Below are positions 11,701 to 22,916 of a stretch of 64,000 nucleotides of DNA, piece after piece. The DNA lies in NCBI GenBank assembly GCA_030267565.1, contig BRXU01000034.1:947501-1011500 (forward strand), read 5' to 3'. The notes below the pieces were generated by a model, which ran no database searches, had not been told where the DNA came from, and saw only the letters and a program-made list of their open reading frames with translations. Every line of letters begins with the position of its first letter. Position 1 is the first letter of the stretch. Source of the stretch: Pleodorina starrii (taxonomy: Eukaryota; Chlorophyta; Chlorophyceae; Chlamydomonadales; Volvocaceae). The position numbers were made by a program, and so were the translations under genes.

Positions 11701-14700
11701 AGGCCCATAGGCCCATCGGCCCATGGGCCCATCGGCCCATCGGCCCATCGGCCCATCGGCCCATCGGCCCATCGGCCCATCGGCCCATCGGCCCATCGGC
11801 CCATCGGCCCATCGGCCCATCGGCCCATCGGCCCATCGGCCCATATGCCCATCGGCCCATCGGCCCATCGGCCCATCGGCCCATCGGCCCATCGGCCCAT
11901 GGGCTCATGGGCCCATCGGCCCGTAGGCCCATCGATCCATCGGCCCATCGGCCCATCGGCTCATCGGCCCATTGGCCCATCGGCCCGTCGGCCCATCGGC
12001 CCATCGGCCCATCGGCCCATCGGCCCATCGGCCCATATGCCCATCGGCCCATCGGCCCATCGGCCCATGGGCTCATGGGCCCATCGGCCCATAGGCCCAT
12101 CGATCCATCGGCCCATCGGCCCATCGGCCCGTCGGCCCATCGGCCCATCGGCCCATCGGCCCATCGGCCCGTAGGCCCATCGGCCCATCGGCCCATCGGC
12201 CCATCGGCCCATCGGCCCATCGGCCCATCGGCCCATCGGCCCATCGGCCCATCGGCCCATCGGCCCATCGGCCCGTGGGCCCATGGGTCCATCGGCCCAT
12301 CGGCCCATGGGCCCATCGGCCCATCACCCCATCGGCCCATCGGCCCATCGGCCCATCGGCCCATTGGCCCATCCCCCCATCGGCCCATCGGCCCATCGGC
12401 CCATCGGCCCATCGGCCCATCGGCCCATGGGCCCATCGGCCCATGGGCCCATCGGCCCATGGGCCCATCGGCCCATCGGCCCATCGGCCCATCGGCCCAT
12501 CGGCCCATCGGCCCATCGGCCCATCGGCCCATTGGCCCATCGGCCCATCGGCCCATCGGCCCATCGGCCCGTCGGTCCATCGACCCTTCGGCCCGTGGGC
12601 CCGTCGGCCCATCGGCCCATCGGCCCGTCGGCCCATCGCCCCATGGGCCCATGGGCCCATCGGCCCATCGGCCCATCAGACCATCGGCCCGTCGGCCCAT
12701 CAGCCCATCGGCCCATCGGCTCATCAGCCCATCGGCCCATCGGCCCATCGGCCCATCGGCCCATCGGCCCATCGGCCCATCGGCCCATCGGCCCATCGGC
12801 CCATCGGCCCATCGGCCCATCGGCCCATCGGCCCATCGGCCCATCGGCCCATCGGCCCATCGGCCCATCGGCCCATCGGCCCATCGGCCCATCGGCCCAT
12901 CGGCCCGTCGGCCCATCGGCCCATCGGCCCATCGGCCCATCGGCCCATCGGCCCATCGGCCCATCGGCCCATCGGCCCATCGGCCCATCGGCCCATCGGC
13001 CCATCGGCCCATCGGCCCATCGGCCCATCGGCCCATCGGCCCATCGGCCCATCGGCCCATCGGCCCATCGGCCCATCGGCCCATCGGCCCATCGGCCCAT
13101 CGGCCCATCGGCCCATCGGCCCATCGGCCCATCGGCCCATCGGCCCATCGGCCCATCGGCCCATCGGCCCATCGGCCCATCGGCCCATCGGCCCATCGGC
13201 CCATCGGCCCATCGGCCCATCGGCCCATCGGCCCATCGGCCCATCGGCCCATCGGCCCATCGGCCCATCGGCCCATCGGCCCATCGGCCCATCGGCCCAT
13301 CGGCCCATCGGCCCATCGGCCCATCGGCCCATCGGCCCATCGGCCCATCGGCCCATCGGCCCATCGGCCCATCGGCCCATCGGCCCATCGGCCCATCGGC
13401 CCATCGGCCCATCGGCCCATCGGCCCATCGGCCCATCGGCCCATCGGCCCATCGGCCCATCGGCCCATCGGCCCATCGGCCCATCGGCCCATCGGCCCAT
13501 CGGCCCATCGGCCCATCGGCCCATCGGCCCATCGGCCCATCGGCCCATCGGCCCATCGGCCCATCGGCCCATCGGCCCATCGGCCCATCGGCCCATCGGC
13601 CCATCGGCCCATCGGCCCATCGGCCCATCGGCCCATCGGCCCATCGGCCCATCGGCCCATCGGCCCATCGGCCCATCGGCCCATCGGCCCATCGGCCCAT
13701 CGGCCCATCGGCCCATCGGCCCATCGGCCCATCGGCCCATCGGCCCATCGGCCCATCGGCCCATCGGCCCATCGGCCCATCGGCCCATCGGCCCATCGGC
13801 CCATCGGCCCATCGGCCCATCGGCCCATCGGCCCATCGGCCCATCGGCCCATCGGCCCATCGGCCCATCGGCCCATCGGCCCATCGGCCCATCGGCCCAT
13901 CGGCCCATCGGCCCATCGGCCCATCGGCCCATCGGCCCATCGGCCCATCGGCCCATCGGCCCATCGGCCCATCGGCCCATCGGCCCATCGGCCCATCGGC
14001 CCATCGGCCCATCGGCCCATCGGCCCATCGGCCCATCGGCCCATCGGCCCATCGGCCCATCGGCCCATCGGCCCATCGGCCCATCGGCCCATCGGCCCAT
14101 CGGCCCATCGGCCCATCGGCCCATCGGCCCATCGGCCCATCGGCCCATCGGCCCATCGGCCCATCGGCCCATCGGCCCATCGGCCCATCGGCCCATCGGC
14201 CCATCGGCCCATCGGCCCATCGGCCCATCGGCCCATCGGCCCATCGGCCCATCGGCCCATCGGCCCATCGGCCCATCGGCCCATCGGCCCATCGGCCCAT
14301 CGGCCCATCGGCCCATCGGCCCATCGGCCCATCGGCCCATCGGCCCATCGGCCCATCGGCCCATCGGCCCATCGGCCCATCGGCCCATCGGCCCATCGGC
14401 CCATCGGCCCATCGGCCCATCGGCCCATCGGCCCATCGGCCCATCGGCCCATCGGCCCATCGGCCCATCGGCCCATCGGCCCATCGGCCCATCGGCCCAT
14501 CGGCCCATCGGCCCATCGGCCCATCGGCCCATCGGCCCATCGGCCCATCGGCCCATCGGCCCATCGGCCCATCGGCCCATCGGCCCATCGGCCCATCGGC
14601 CCATCGGCCCATCGGCCCATCGGCCCATCGGCCCATCGGCCCATCGGCCCATCGGCCCATCGGCCCATCGGCCCATCGGCCCATCGGCCCATCGGCCCAT

Positions 14701-17700
14701 CGGCCCATCGGCCCATCGGCCCATCGGCCCATCGGCCCATCGGCCCATCGGCCCATCGGCCCATCGGCCCATCGGCCCATCGGCCCATCGGCCCATCGGC
14801 CCATCGGCCCATCGGCCCATCGGCCCATCGGCCCATCGGCCCATCGGCCCATCGGCCCATCGGCCCATCGGCCCATCGGCCCATCGGCCCATCGGCCCAT
14901 CGGCCCATCGGCCCATCGGCCCATCGGCCCATCGGCCCATCGGCCCATCGGCCCATCGGCCCATCGGCCCATCGGCCCATCGGCCCATCGGCCCATCGGC
15001 CCATCGGCCCATCGGCCCATCGGCCCATCGGCCCATCGGCCCATCGGCCCATCGGCCCATCGGCCCATCGGCCCATCGGCCCATCGGCCCATCGGCCCAT
15101 CGGCCCATCGGCCCATCGGCCCATCGGCCCATCGGCCCATCGGCCCATCGGCCCATCGGCCCATCGGCCCATCGGCCCATCGGCCCATCGGCCCATCGGC
15201 CCATCGGCCCATCGGCCCATCGGCCCATCGGCCCATCGGCCCATCGGCCCATCGGCCCATCGGCCCATCGGCCCATCGGCCCATCGGCCCATCGGCCCAT
15301 CGGCCCATCGGCCCATCGGCCCATCGGCCCATCGGCCCATCGGCCCATCGGCCCATCGGCCCATCGGCCCATCGGCCCATCGGCCCATCGGCCCATCGGC
15401 CCATCGGCCCATCGGCCCATCGGCCCATCGGCCCATCGGCCCATCGGCCCATCGGCCCATCGGCCCATCGGCCCATCGGCCCATCGGCCCATCGGCCCAT
15501 CGGCCCATCGGCCCATCGGCCCATCGGCCCATCGGCCCATCGGCCCATCGGCCCATCGGCCCATCGGCCCATCGGCCCATCGGCCCATCGGCCCATCGGC
15601 CCATCGGCCCATCGGCCCATCGGCCCATCGGCCCATCGGCCCATCGGCCCATCGGCCCATCGGCCCATCGGCCCATCGGCCCATCGGCCCATCGGCCCAT
15701 CGGCCCATCGGCCCATCGGCCCATCGGCCCATCGGCCCATCGGCCCATCGGCCCATCGGCCCATCGGCCCATCGGCCCATCGGCCCATCGGCCCATCGGC
15801 CCATCGGCCCATCGGCCCATCGGCCCATCGGCCCATGGGCCCATCAGCCCGTCGGCCCATCGGCCCATCGGCCCGTCGGCCCATCGGCCCATCGGCCCGT
15901 CGGCCCATCGGCCCATCGGCCCATCGGCCCGTCGGCCCATCGGCCCATCGGCCCATCGGCCCGTAGGCCCATCGGCCCATCGGCCCGTGGGCCCATGGGT
16001 CCATCGGCCCGTCGGCCCATCGGCCCATCGGCCCGTCGGCCCATCGGCCCATCGGCCCATCGGCCCGTAGGCCCATCGGCCCATCGGCCCGTGGGCCCAT
16101 GGGTCCATCGGCCCATCGGCCCATGGGCCCATCGGCCCATCACCCCATCGGCCCGTCGGCCCATCGGCCCATCGGCCCATCGGCCCATCCCCCCATCGGC
16201 CCATCGGCCCATCGGCCCATCGGCCCATCGGCCCATCGGCCCATCAGCCCATCGGCCCATCGGCCCATCGGCCCATCGGCCCATCGGCCCATGGGCCCAT
16301 GGGCCCATCGGCCCATCGGCCCATCGGCCCATCGGCCCATCGGCCCATCGGCTCATCGGCCCATGGGCCCATCGGCCCGTCGGCCCATCGGCCCATCGGC
16401 CCATCGGCCCATCGGCCCATCGGCCCATCGGCCCGTCGGCCCATCGGCCCATCGGCCCATCGGCCCATCGGCCCATCGGCCCATCGGCCCATCGGCCCAT
16501 CGGCCCATCGGCCCATCGGCCCATCGGCCCATCGGCCCATCGGCCCATCGGCCCATCGGCCCATCGGCCCATCGGCCCATCGGCCCATCGGCCCATCGGC
16601 CCATCGGCCCATCGGCCCATCGGCCCATCGGCCCATCGGCCCATCGGCCCATCGGCCCATCGGCCCATCGGCCCATCGGCCCATCGGCCCATCGGCCCAT
16701 CGGCCCATCGGCCCATCGGCCCATGGGCCCATCGGCCCATCGGCCCATCGGCCCGTCGGCCCATCGGCCCATCGGCCCATCGGCCCATGGGCCCATGGGC
16801 CCATCGGCCCATCGGCCCATCGGCCCATCGGCCCATCGGCCCATCGGCCCATCGGCCCATCGGCCCATCGGCCCATCGGCCCATCGGCCCATCGGCCCAT
16901 CGGCCCATCGGCCCATCGGCCCATCGGCCCATCGGCCCATCGGCCCATCGGCCCATCGGCCCATCGGCCCATCGGCCCATCGGCCCATCGGCCCATCGGC
17001 CCATCGGCCCATCGGCCCATCGGCCCATCGGCCCATCGGCCCATCGGCCCATCGGCCCATCGGCCCATCGGCCCATCGGCCCATCGGCCCATCGGCCCAT
17101 CGGCCCATCGGCCCATCGGCCCATCGGCCCATCGGCCCATCGGCCCATCGGCCCATCGGCCCATCGGCCCATCGGCCCATCGGCCCATCGGCCCATCCGC
17201 CCATCGGCCCATCCGCCCATCGGCCCATCGGCCCATCGGCCCATCGGCCCATCGGCCCATCGGCCCATCGGCCCATCGGCCCATCGGCCCATCGGCCCAT
17301 CGGCCCATCGGCCCATCGGCCCGTCGGCCCGTCGGCCCATCGGCCCATCGGCCCATCGGCCCATCGGCCCATCCGCCCATCGGCCCATCGGCCCATCGGC
17401 CCATCGGCCCATCGGCCCATCGGCCCATCGGCCCATCGGCCCATCGGCCCATCGGCCCATCGGCCCATCGGCCCATCGGCCCATCGGCCCATCGGCCCAT
17501 CGGCCCATCGGCCCATCGGCCCATCGGCCCATCGGCCCATCGGCCCATCGGCCCATCGGCCCATCGGCCCATCGGCCCATCGGCCCATCGGCCCATCGGC
17601 CCATCGGCCCATCGGCCCATCGGCCCATCGGCCCATCGGCCCATCGGCCCATCGGCCCATCGGCCCATCGGCCCATCGGCCCATCGGCCCATCGGCCCAT

Positions 17701-18840
17701 CGGCCCATCGGCCCATCGGCCCATCGGCCCATCGGCCCATCGGCCCATCGGCCCATCGGCCCATCGGCCCATCGGCCCATCGGCCCATCGGCCCATCGGC
17801 CCATCGGCCCATCGGCCCATCGGCCCATCGGCCCATCGGCCCATCGGCCCATCGGCCCATCGGCCCATCGGCCCATCGGCCCATCGGCCCATCGGCCCAT
17901 CGGCCCATCGGCCCATCGGCCCATCGGTCCATCGGCCCATCGGCCCATCGGCCCATCGGCCCATCGGCCCATCGGCCCATCGGCCCATCGGCCCATCGGC
18001 CCATCGGCCCATCAGCCCGTCGGCCCATCGGCCCATCGGCCCGTCGGCCCATCGGCCCGTCGGCCCATCGGCCCATCGGCCCATCGGCCCGTAGGCCCAT
18101 CGGCCCATCGGCCCGTGGGCCCATGGGTCCATCGGCCCGTCGGCCCATCGGCCCATCGGCCCATCGGCCCATCGGCCCATCGGCCCATCGGCCCATCGGC
18201 CCATCGGCCCATCGGCCCATCGGCCCATCGGCCCATCGGCCCATCGGCCCATCGGCCCATCGGCCCATCGGCCCATCGGCCCATCGGCCCATCGGCCCAT
18301 CGGCCCATCGGCCCATCGGCCCATCGGCCCATCGGCCCGTATGCCCATCGGCCCATCGGCCCATCGGCCCATCGGCCCATCGGCCCATCGGCCCATCGGC
18401 CCATCGGCCCATCGGCCCATCGGCCCATCGGCCCATCGGCCCATCGGCCCGTCGGCCCATCGGCCCATGGGCCCATCGGCCCATCGGCCCATCGGCCCGT
18501 CGGCCCATCGGCCCATCGGCCCGTCGGCCCATCGGCCCATCCGCCCATCGGCCCGTCGGCCCATCGGCCCATCGGCCCATCGGCCCGTCGGCCCATCGGC
18601 CCATCGGCCCATCGGCCCATCGGCTCATCGGCCCATCGGCCCGTCGTCCCATCGTCCCATCGTCCCATCGTCCCATCGTCCCATCGGCCCGTCGGCCCAT
18701 TGGCCCATCGGCCCATCGGCCCATCGGCCCACCGGCCCATCGGCCCATCGGCCCATCGGCCCATCGGCCCATCGGCCCATCGGCCCATCGGCCCGTCGGC
18801 CCATCGGCCCGTCGGCCCATCGGCCCATCGGCCCATGGGT

Positions 18841-18951
18841 CATATGGTCAGGTCAGGTCATATGGTCAGGTCAGGTCATACGGTCAGGTCAGGTCATACG
18901 GTCAGATCAGGTTATTAGGTCAGGTCAGGCCACATGGTCAGGTCAGGTCAG
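18841..18951. repeat. GGTCA-rich block 2
   Basis: Repeats of GGTCATATGG, GGTCATACGG and AGGTC, near-identical to the block at 20590 and similar to those at 3577 and 22147. It separates the long 8-bp array from the CTCGGG block. Confidence 0.9.
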
Positions 18952-19260
18952 GTCGGGCTCGGCTCGTGCTCGGCTCGGGCTCGGCTCGGGCCCGGCTCGG
19001 GCTCGGCTCGGGCTCCGCTCGGGCCCGGCTCGGCCTCGGCTCGGGCTCGGCTCGGGCTTGGCTCGGGCTCGGCTCGGGCTCGGCTCGGGCTCGGCTCGGG
19101 CTCGGCTCGGGCTCGGCTCGGGCTCGGCTCGGGCTCGGCTCGGGCTCGGCTCGGGCTCGGCTGGGGCTCGGCTGGGGCTCGGCTGGGGCTCGGCTGGGGC
19201 TCGGCTGGGGCTCGGCTCGGGCTCGGCTCGGGCTCGGCTCGGGCTCGGCTCGGGCTCGGC
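18952..19260. repeat. CTCGGG-type minisatellite block 1
   Basis: Tandem copies of a GGCTCGGGCTC-like unit, with a central sub-run of GGCTGGGGCTC units. It is also open in several frames (Ala/Arg/Gly/Leu/Ser or Ala/Glu/Pro/Ser/Arg), with no sign of a real gene. Confidence 0.9.
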
Positions 19261-20589
19261 CCCATCGGCCCGTCGGCCCATCGGCCCATCGGCCCATCGG
19301 CCCATCGGCCCATCGGCCCATCGGCCCATCGGCCCATCGGCCCGTCGGCCCATCGGCCCATCGGCCCATCGGCCCATCGGCCCGTAGGACCATCGGCCCA
19401 ACGGCCCATCAGCCCATCGGCCCATGGGCCCATCGGCCCATCGGCCCATCGGCCCATCGGCCCATGGGCCCATCGGCCCATCGGCCCGTCGGCCCATCGG
19501 CCCATCGGCCCATCGGCCCATCGGCCCATCGGCCCATCGGCCCATCGGCCCATCGGCCCGTAGGCCCATCGGCCCATCGGCCCATGGGCCCATCGGCCCA
19601 TCGGCCCATGGGCCCATCGGCCCATCGGCCCATCGGCCCATGGGCTCATCGGCCCATCGGCCCATCGGCCCATGGGCCCATCGGCCCGTCGGCCCATCGG
19701 CCCATCGGCCCATCGGCCCGTAGGCCCATCGGCCCAACGGCCGATCGGACCATGGGCCCATGGGCCCATCGGCCCATCGGCCCATCGGCCTATCGTCCCA
19801 TCGTCCCATCGTCCCATCGGCCCGTAGGCCCATCGGCCCGTAGGCCCATCGGCCCATCGGCCCATCGGCCCATCGGCCCATCGGCCCATCGGCCCATCGG
19901 CCCATCGGCCCATCGGCCCGTATGCCCATCGGCCCATCGGCCCATCGGCCCATCGGCCCATCGGCCCATCGGCCCGTCGGCCCATCGGCCCATCGGCCCA
20001 TAGGCCCATCGGCCCATGGGCCCATCGGCCCATCGGCCCATCGGCCCATCGGCCCATCGGCCCATCGGCCCATCGGCCCATCGGCCCATCGGCCCGTCGG
20101 CCCATCGGCCCATCGGCCCATCGGCCCATCGGCCCATGGGCCCATCGGCCCATCGGCCCATCGGCCCGTCGGCCCATCGGCCCATCGGCCCGTCGGCCCA
20201 TCGGCCCATCCGCCCATCGGCCCGTCGGCCCATCGGCCCATCGGCCCATCGGCCCATCGGCTCATCGGCCCATCGGCCCGTCGTCCCATCGTCCCATCGT
20301 CCCATCGTCCCATCGGCCCGTCGGCCCATTGGCCCATCGGCCCATCGGCCCATCGGCCCATCGGCCCATCGGCCCATCGGCCCATCGGCCCATCGGCCCA
20401 TCGGCCCATCGGCCCATCGGCCTATCGGCCCACCGGCCCATCGGCCCATCGGCCCATCGGCCCATCGGCCCATCGGCCCATCGGCCCACCGGCCCATCGG
20501 CCCATCGGCCCATCGGCCCATCGGCCCATCGGCCCATCGGCCCGTCGGCCCATCGGCCCGTCGGCCCATCGGCCCATCGGCCCATGGGT
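19261..20589. repeat. 8-bp array, second block with many variants
   Basis: CGGCCCAT units interspersed with CCCGTAGG, CATGGGCC, CCCAACGG and runs of CGTCCCAT. Variant density is much higher than in the main array. Confidence 0.9.
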
Positions 20590-20700
20590 CATATGGTCAG
20601 GTCAGGTCATATGGTCAGGTCAGGTCATACGGTCAGGTCAGGTCATACGGTCAGATCAGGTTATTAGGTCAGGTCAGGCCACATGGTCAGGTCAGGTCAG
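20590..20700. repeat. GGTCA-rich block 3
   Basis: Near-identical to the block 1749 bp upstream, in the same order and orientation, and again followed directly by a CTCGGG block. Confidence 0.9.
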
Positions 20701-21041
20701 GTCGGGCTCGGCTCGTGCTCGGCTCGGGCTCGGCTCGGGCCCGGCTCGGGCTCGGCTCGGGCTCCGCTCGGGCCCGGCTCGGCCTCGGCTCGGGCTCGGC
20801 TCGGGCTTGGCTCGGGCTCGGCTCGGGCTCGGCTCGGGCTCGGCTCGGGCTCGGCTCGGGCTCGGCTCGGGCTCGGCTCGGGCTCGGCTCGGGCTCGGCT
20901 CGGGCTCGGCTCGGGCTCGGCTGGGGCTCGGCTGGGGCTCGGCTGGGGCTCGGCTGGGGCTCGGCTGGGGCTCGGCTCGGGCTCGGCTCGGGCTCGGCTC
21001 GGGCTCGGCTCGGGCTCGGCTCGGGCTCGGCTCGGGCTCGG
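20701..21041. repeat. CTCGGG-type minisatellite block 2
   Basis: Copy of the block at 18952 including the same early irregularities and the GGCTGGGGCTC sub-run, but with a few more units. Confidence 0.9.
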
Positions 21042-22146
21042 CCCCATCGGCCCATCGGCCCATCGGCCCATCGGCCCATCGGCCCATCGGCCCATCGGCC
21101 CGTCGGCCCATCGGCCCATCGGCCCATCGGCCCATCGGCCCGTAGGACCATCGGCCCAACGGCCCATCAGCCCATCGGCCCATGGGCCCATCGGCCCATC
21201 GGCCCATCGGCCCATCGGCCCATGGGCCCATCGGCCCATCGGCCCGTCGGCCCATCGGCCCATCGGCCCATCGGCCCATCGGCCCATCGGCCCATCGGCC
21301 CATCGGCCCATCGGCCCGTAGGCCCATCGGCCCATCGGCCCATGGGCCCATCGGCCCATGGGCCCATCGGCCCATCGGCCCGTAGGCCCATGGGCTCATC
21401 GGCCCGTAGGCCCATCGGCCCATGGGCCCATCGGCCCGTCGGCCCATCGGCCCATCGGCCCGTAGGCCCATCGGCCCAACGGCCGATCGGACCATGGGCC
21501 CATGGGCCCATCGGCCCATCGGCCCATCGGCCCATCGGCCTATCGTCCCATCGTCCCATCGTCCCATCGTCCCATCGGCCCGTAGGCCCATCGGCCCGTA
21601 GGCCCATCGGCCCATCGGCCCATCGGCCCATCGGCCCATCGGCCCGTCGGCCCATCGGCCCATCGGCCCATCGGCCCATGGGCCCATCGGCCCATCGGCC
21701 CATCGGCCCATCGGCCCGTCGGCCCATCGGCCCGTCGGCCCATCCGCCCATCGGCCCATGGGCCCATCGGCCCATCGGCCCATCGGCCCATCGCCCCATC
21801 GGCCCATCGGCCATGGGCCCATCGGCCCATCGGCCCATGGGCCCATGGGCCCATCGTCCCATCGTCCCATCGTCCCATCGGCCTATCGGCCTATCGTCCC
21901 ATCGGCTCATCGGCCCATCGTCCCATCGTCCCATCGTCCCATCGGCCTATCGTCCCATCGTCCCATCGGCCCATGGGCCCATCGGCCCATTGGCCCATGG
22001 GCCCATCGGCCCATGGGCCCATCGTCCCATCGTCCCATCGTCCCATCGGCCTATCGGCCTATCGTCCCATCGGCTCATCGGCCCATCGGCCCGTCGGCCC
22101 ATCGGCCCATCGGCCCATGGGCCCATGGGCCCATCGGCCCATGGGT
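21042..22146. repeat. 8-bp array, third block, most divergent
   Basis: CGGCCCAT units mixed with frequent CGTCCCAT, CGGCCTAT, CATGGGCC and CCCGTAGG variants. One unit is shortened (GGCCATGGG near 21810), which breaks the 8-bp phase. Confidence 0.9.
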
Positions 22147-22290
22147 CATATGGTCAGGTCAGGTCATATGGTCAGGTCAGGTCATACGGTCAGGTCAGGT
22201 CATACGGTCAGATCAGGTTATTAGGTCAGGTCAGGTCACATGGTCAGGTCAGGTCATATAGTCAGGTCAGATCATTTGGTCAGGTCATAG
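22147..22290. repeat. GGTCA-rich block 4, right border of the satellite
   Basis: Same GGTCATATGG / AGGTC family as the left border. It is not followed by a CTCGGG block; unique sequence begins at about 22291. Confidence 0.9.
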
Positions 22291-22345
22291 CACAATCCAT
22301 CAATCACAGCTCCGGTGCTGCAAGCATGGGAAGACCTCAAAAGCT

Positions 22346-22518
22346 GCTTCGTTGTCTACATCTTGATCAAGTGTGGAGCACCATTTCTGTGCCATGCTGG
22401 CTTGCAGGCACAAACCGCTTATGTGTCGTCGTCCGTCTCTGAAAAGCCAATCAGCAGGCGGTGGGCACCAGCTATGCCATTATGGCACCGCCTTGCGTTA
22501 CTAAGCTATTGCTGAGTG
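22346..22518. repeat. Direct repeat copy B (first copy at 1-173)
   Basis: Same-orientation copy of the first 173 bases of the window with scattered substitutions. It lies immediately right of the satellite zone, between the array and the 3' end of the ZGPAT-like gene. Confidence 0.85.
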
Positions 22519-22916
22519 TGGATGTTTGCGCATGTGCCATTAGTGCCATGTGGCTGCATAGGCAAAAAAAGAAAATACCGCAGCGTAGGGACCTGGCGAG
22601 AAGTATGCAGCACGGACGTATACTGAGGCACGACATGGTGCATGCTGCTTGCCGACCCACAGGTCACATCCGCCTGCATCCGCCCCCAGCCTGCGAGCCA
22701 TACAGGCGATGGCGCTTACTGCCATTTCCAGCAGCTTCCGATGCAGCACGGGGCGCTTTGCCCTGCTCGCTACGACCCACAACCCACTGTCAACCCACAT
22801 TTCATCAATGCCCTCAGGGAACACCAGCCCGCACGCCCGAACGCCCGCCCGGCAAACACAACCCGGGCCTGCTCCCGCTGCACGGAAGCAACCCCAAGGA
22901 CGCTCCTCAGGGCTCA

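Larger units (their letters stand above)
3914..18840. repeat. 8-bp satellite array (CGGCCCAT)n, about 14.9 kb
   Basis: The unit CGGCCCAT is repeated close to 1,860 times, mostly exact. Variants include CGGCCCGT, GGGCCCAT, CAGCCCAT, CCGCCCAT, CATAGGCC and GTATGCCC. Because 8 and 3 are coprime and the unit contains no stop triplet in any frame, all six frames stay open for thousands of bases (apparent proteins rich in HRPIGPSA or WADGPMGR). These open frames are a by-product of the repeat. The stretch from about 12909 to 15836 shows no variant that I can see. Variant units form nested higher-order repeats. Confidence 0.97.

Noticed and set aside
3914..18840. CRISPR array
   Set aside because: There are no unique spacers; units are 8 bp and contiguous, and the genome is eukaryotic.
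3577..22290. AGGTCA and GGGCCCA motifs as arrays of transcription-factor sites
   Set aside because: The motifs match hormone-receptor half-sites and plant TCP site II elements, but these factors are not expected in a chlorophyte alga, and simple repeats produce such motifs by chance.
3577..22290. Telomeric repeat
   Set aside because: The algal telomere unit TTTTAGGG or a close variant is not present.
3640..22442. Very long open reading frames with Ala-His-Arg-Pro-Ile-Gly-Pro-Ser or Gly-Arg-Trp-Ala-Asp-Gly-Pro-Met repeats
   Set aside because: They arise on both strands and in all frames because the 8-bp unit has no stop codon; there is no start context, splice structure or composition change that would mark a gene.
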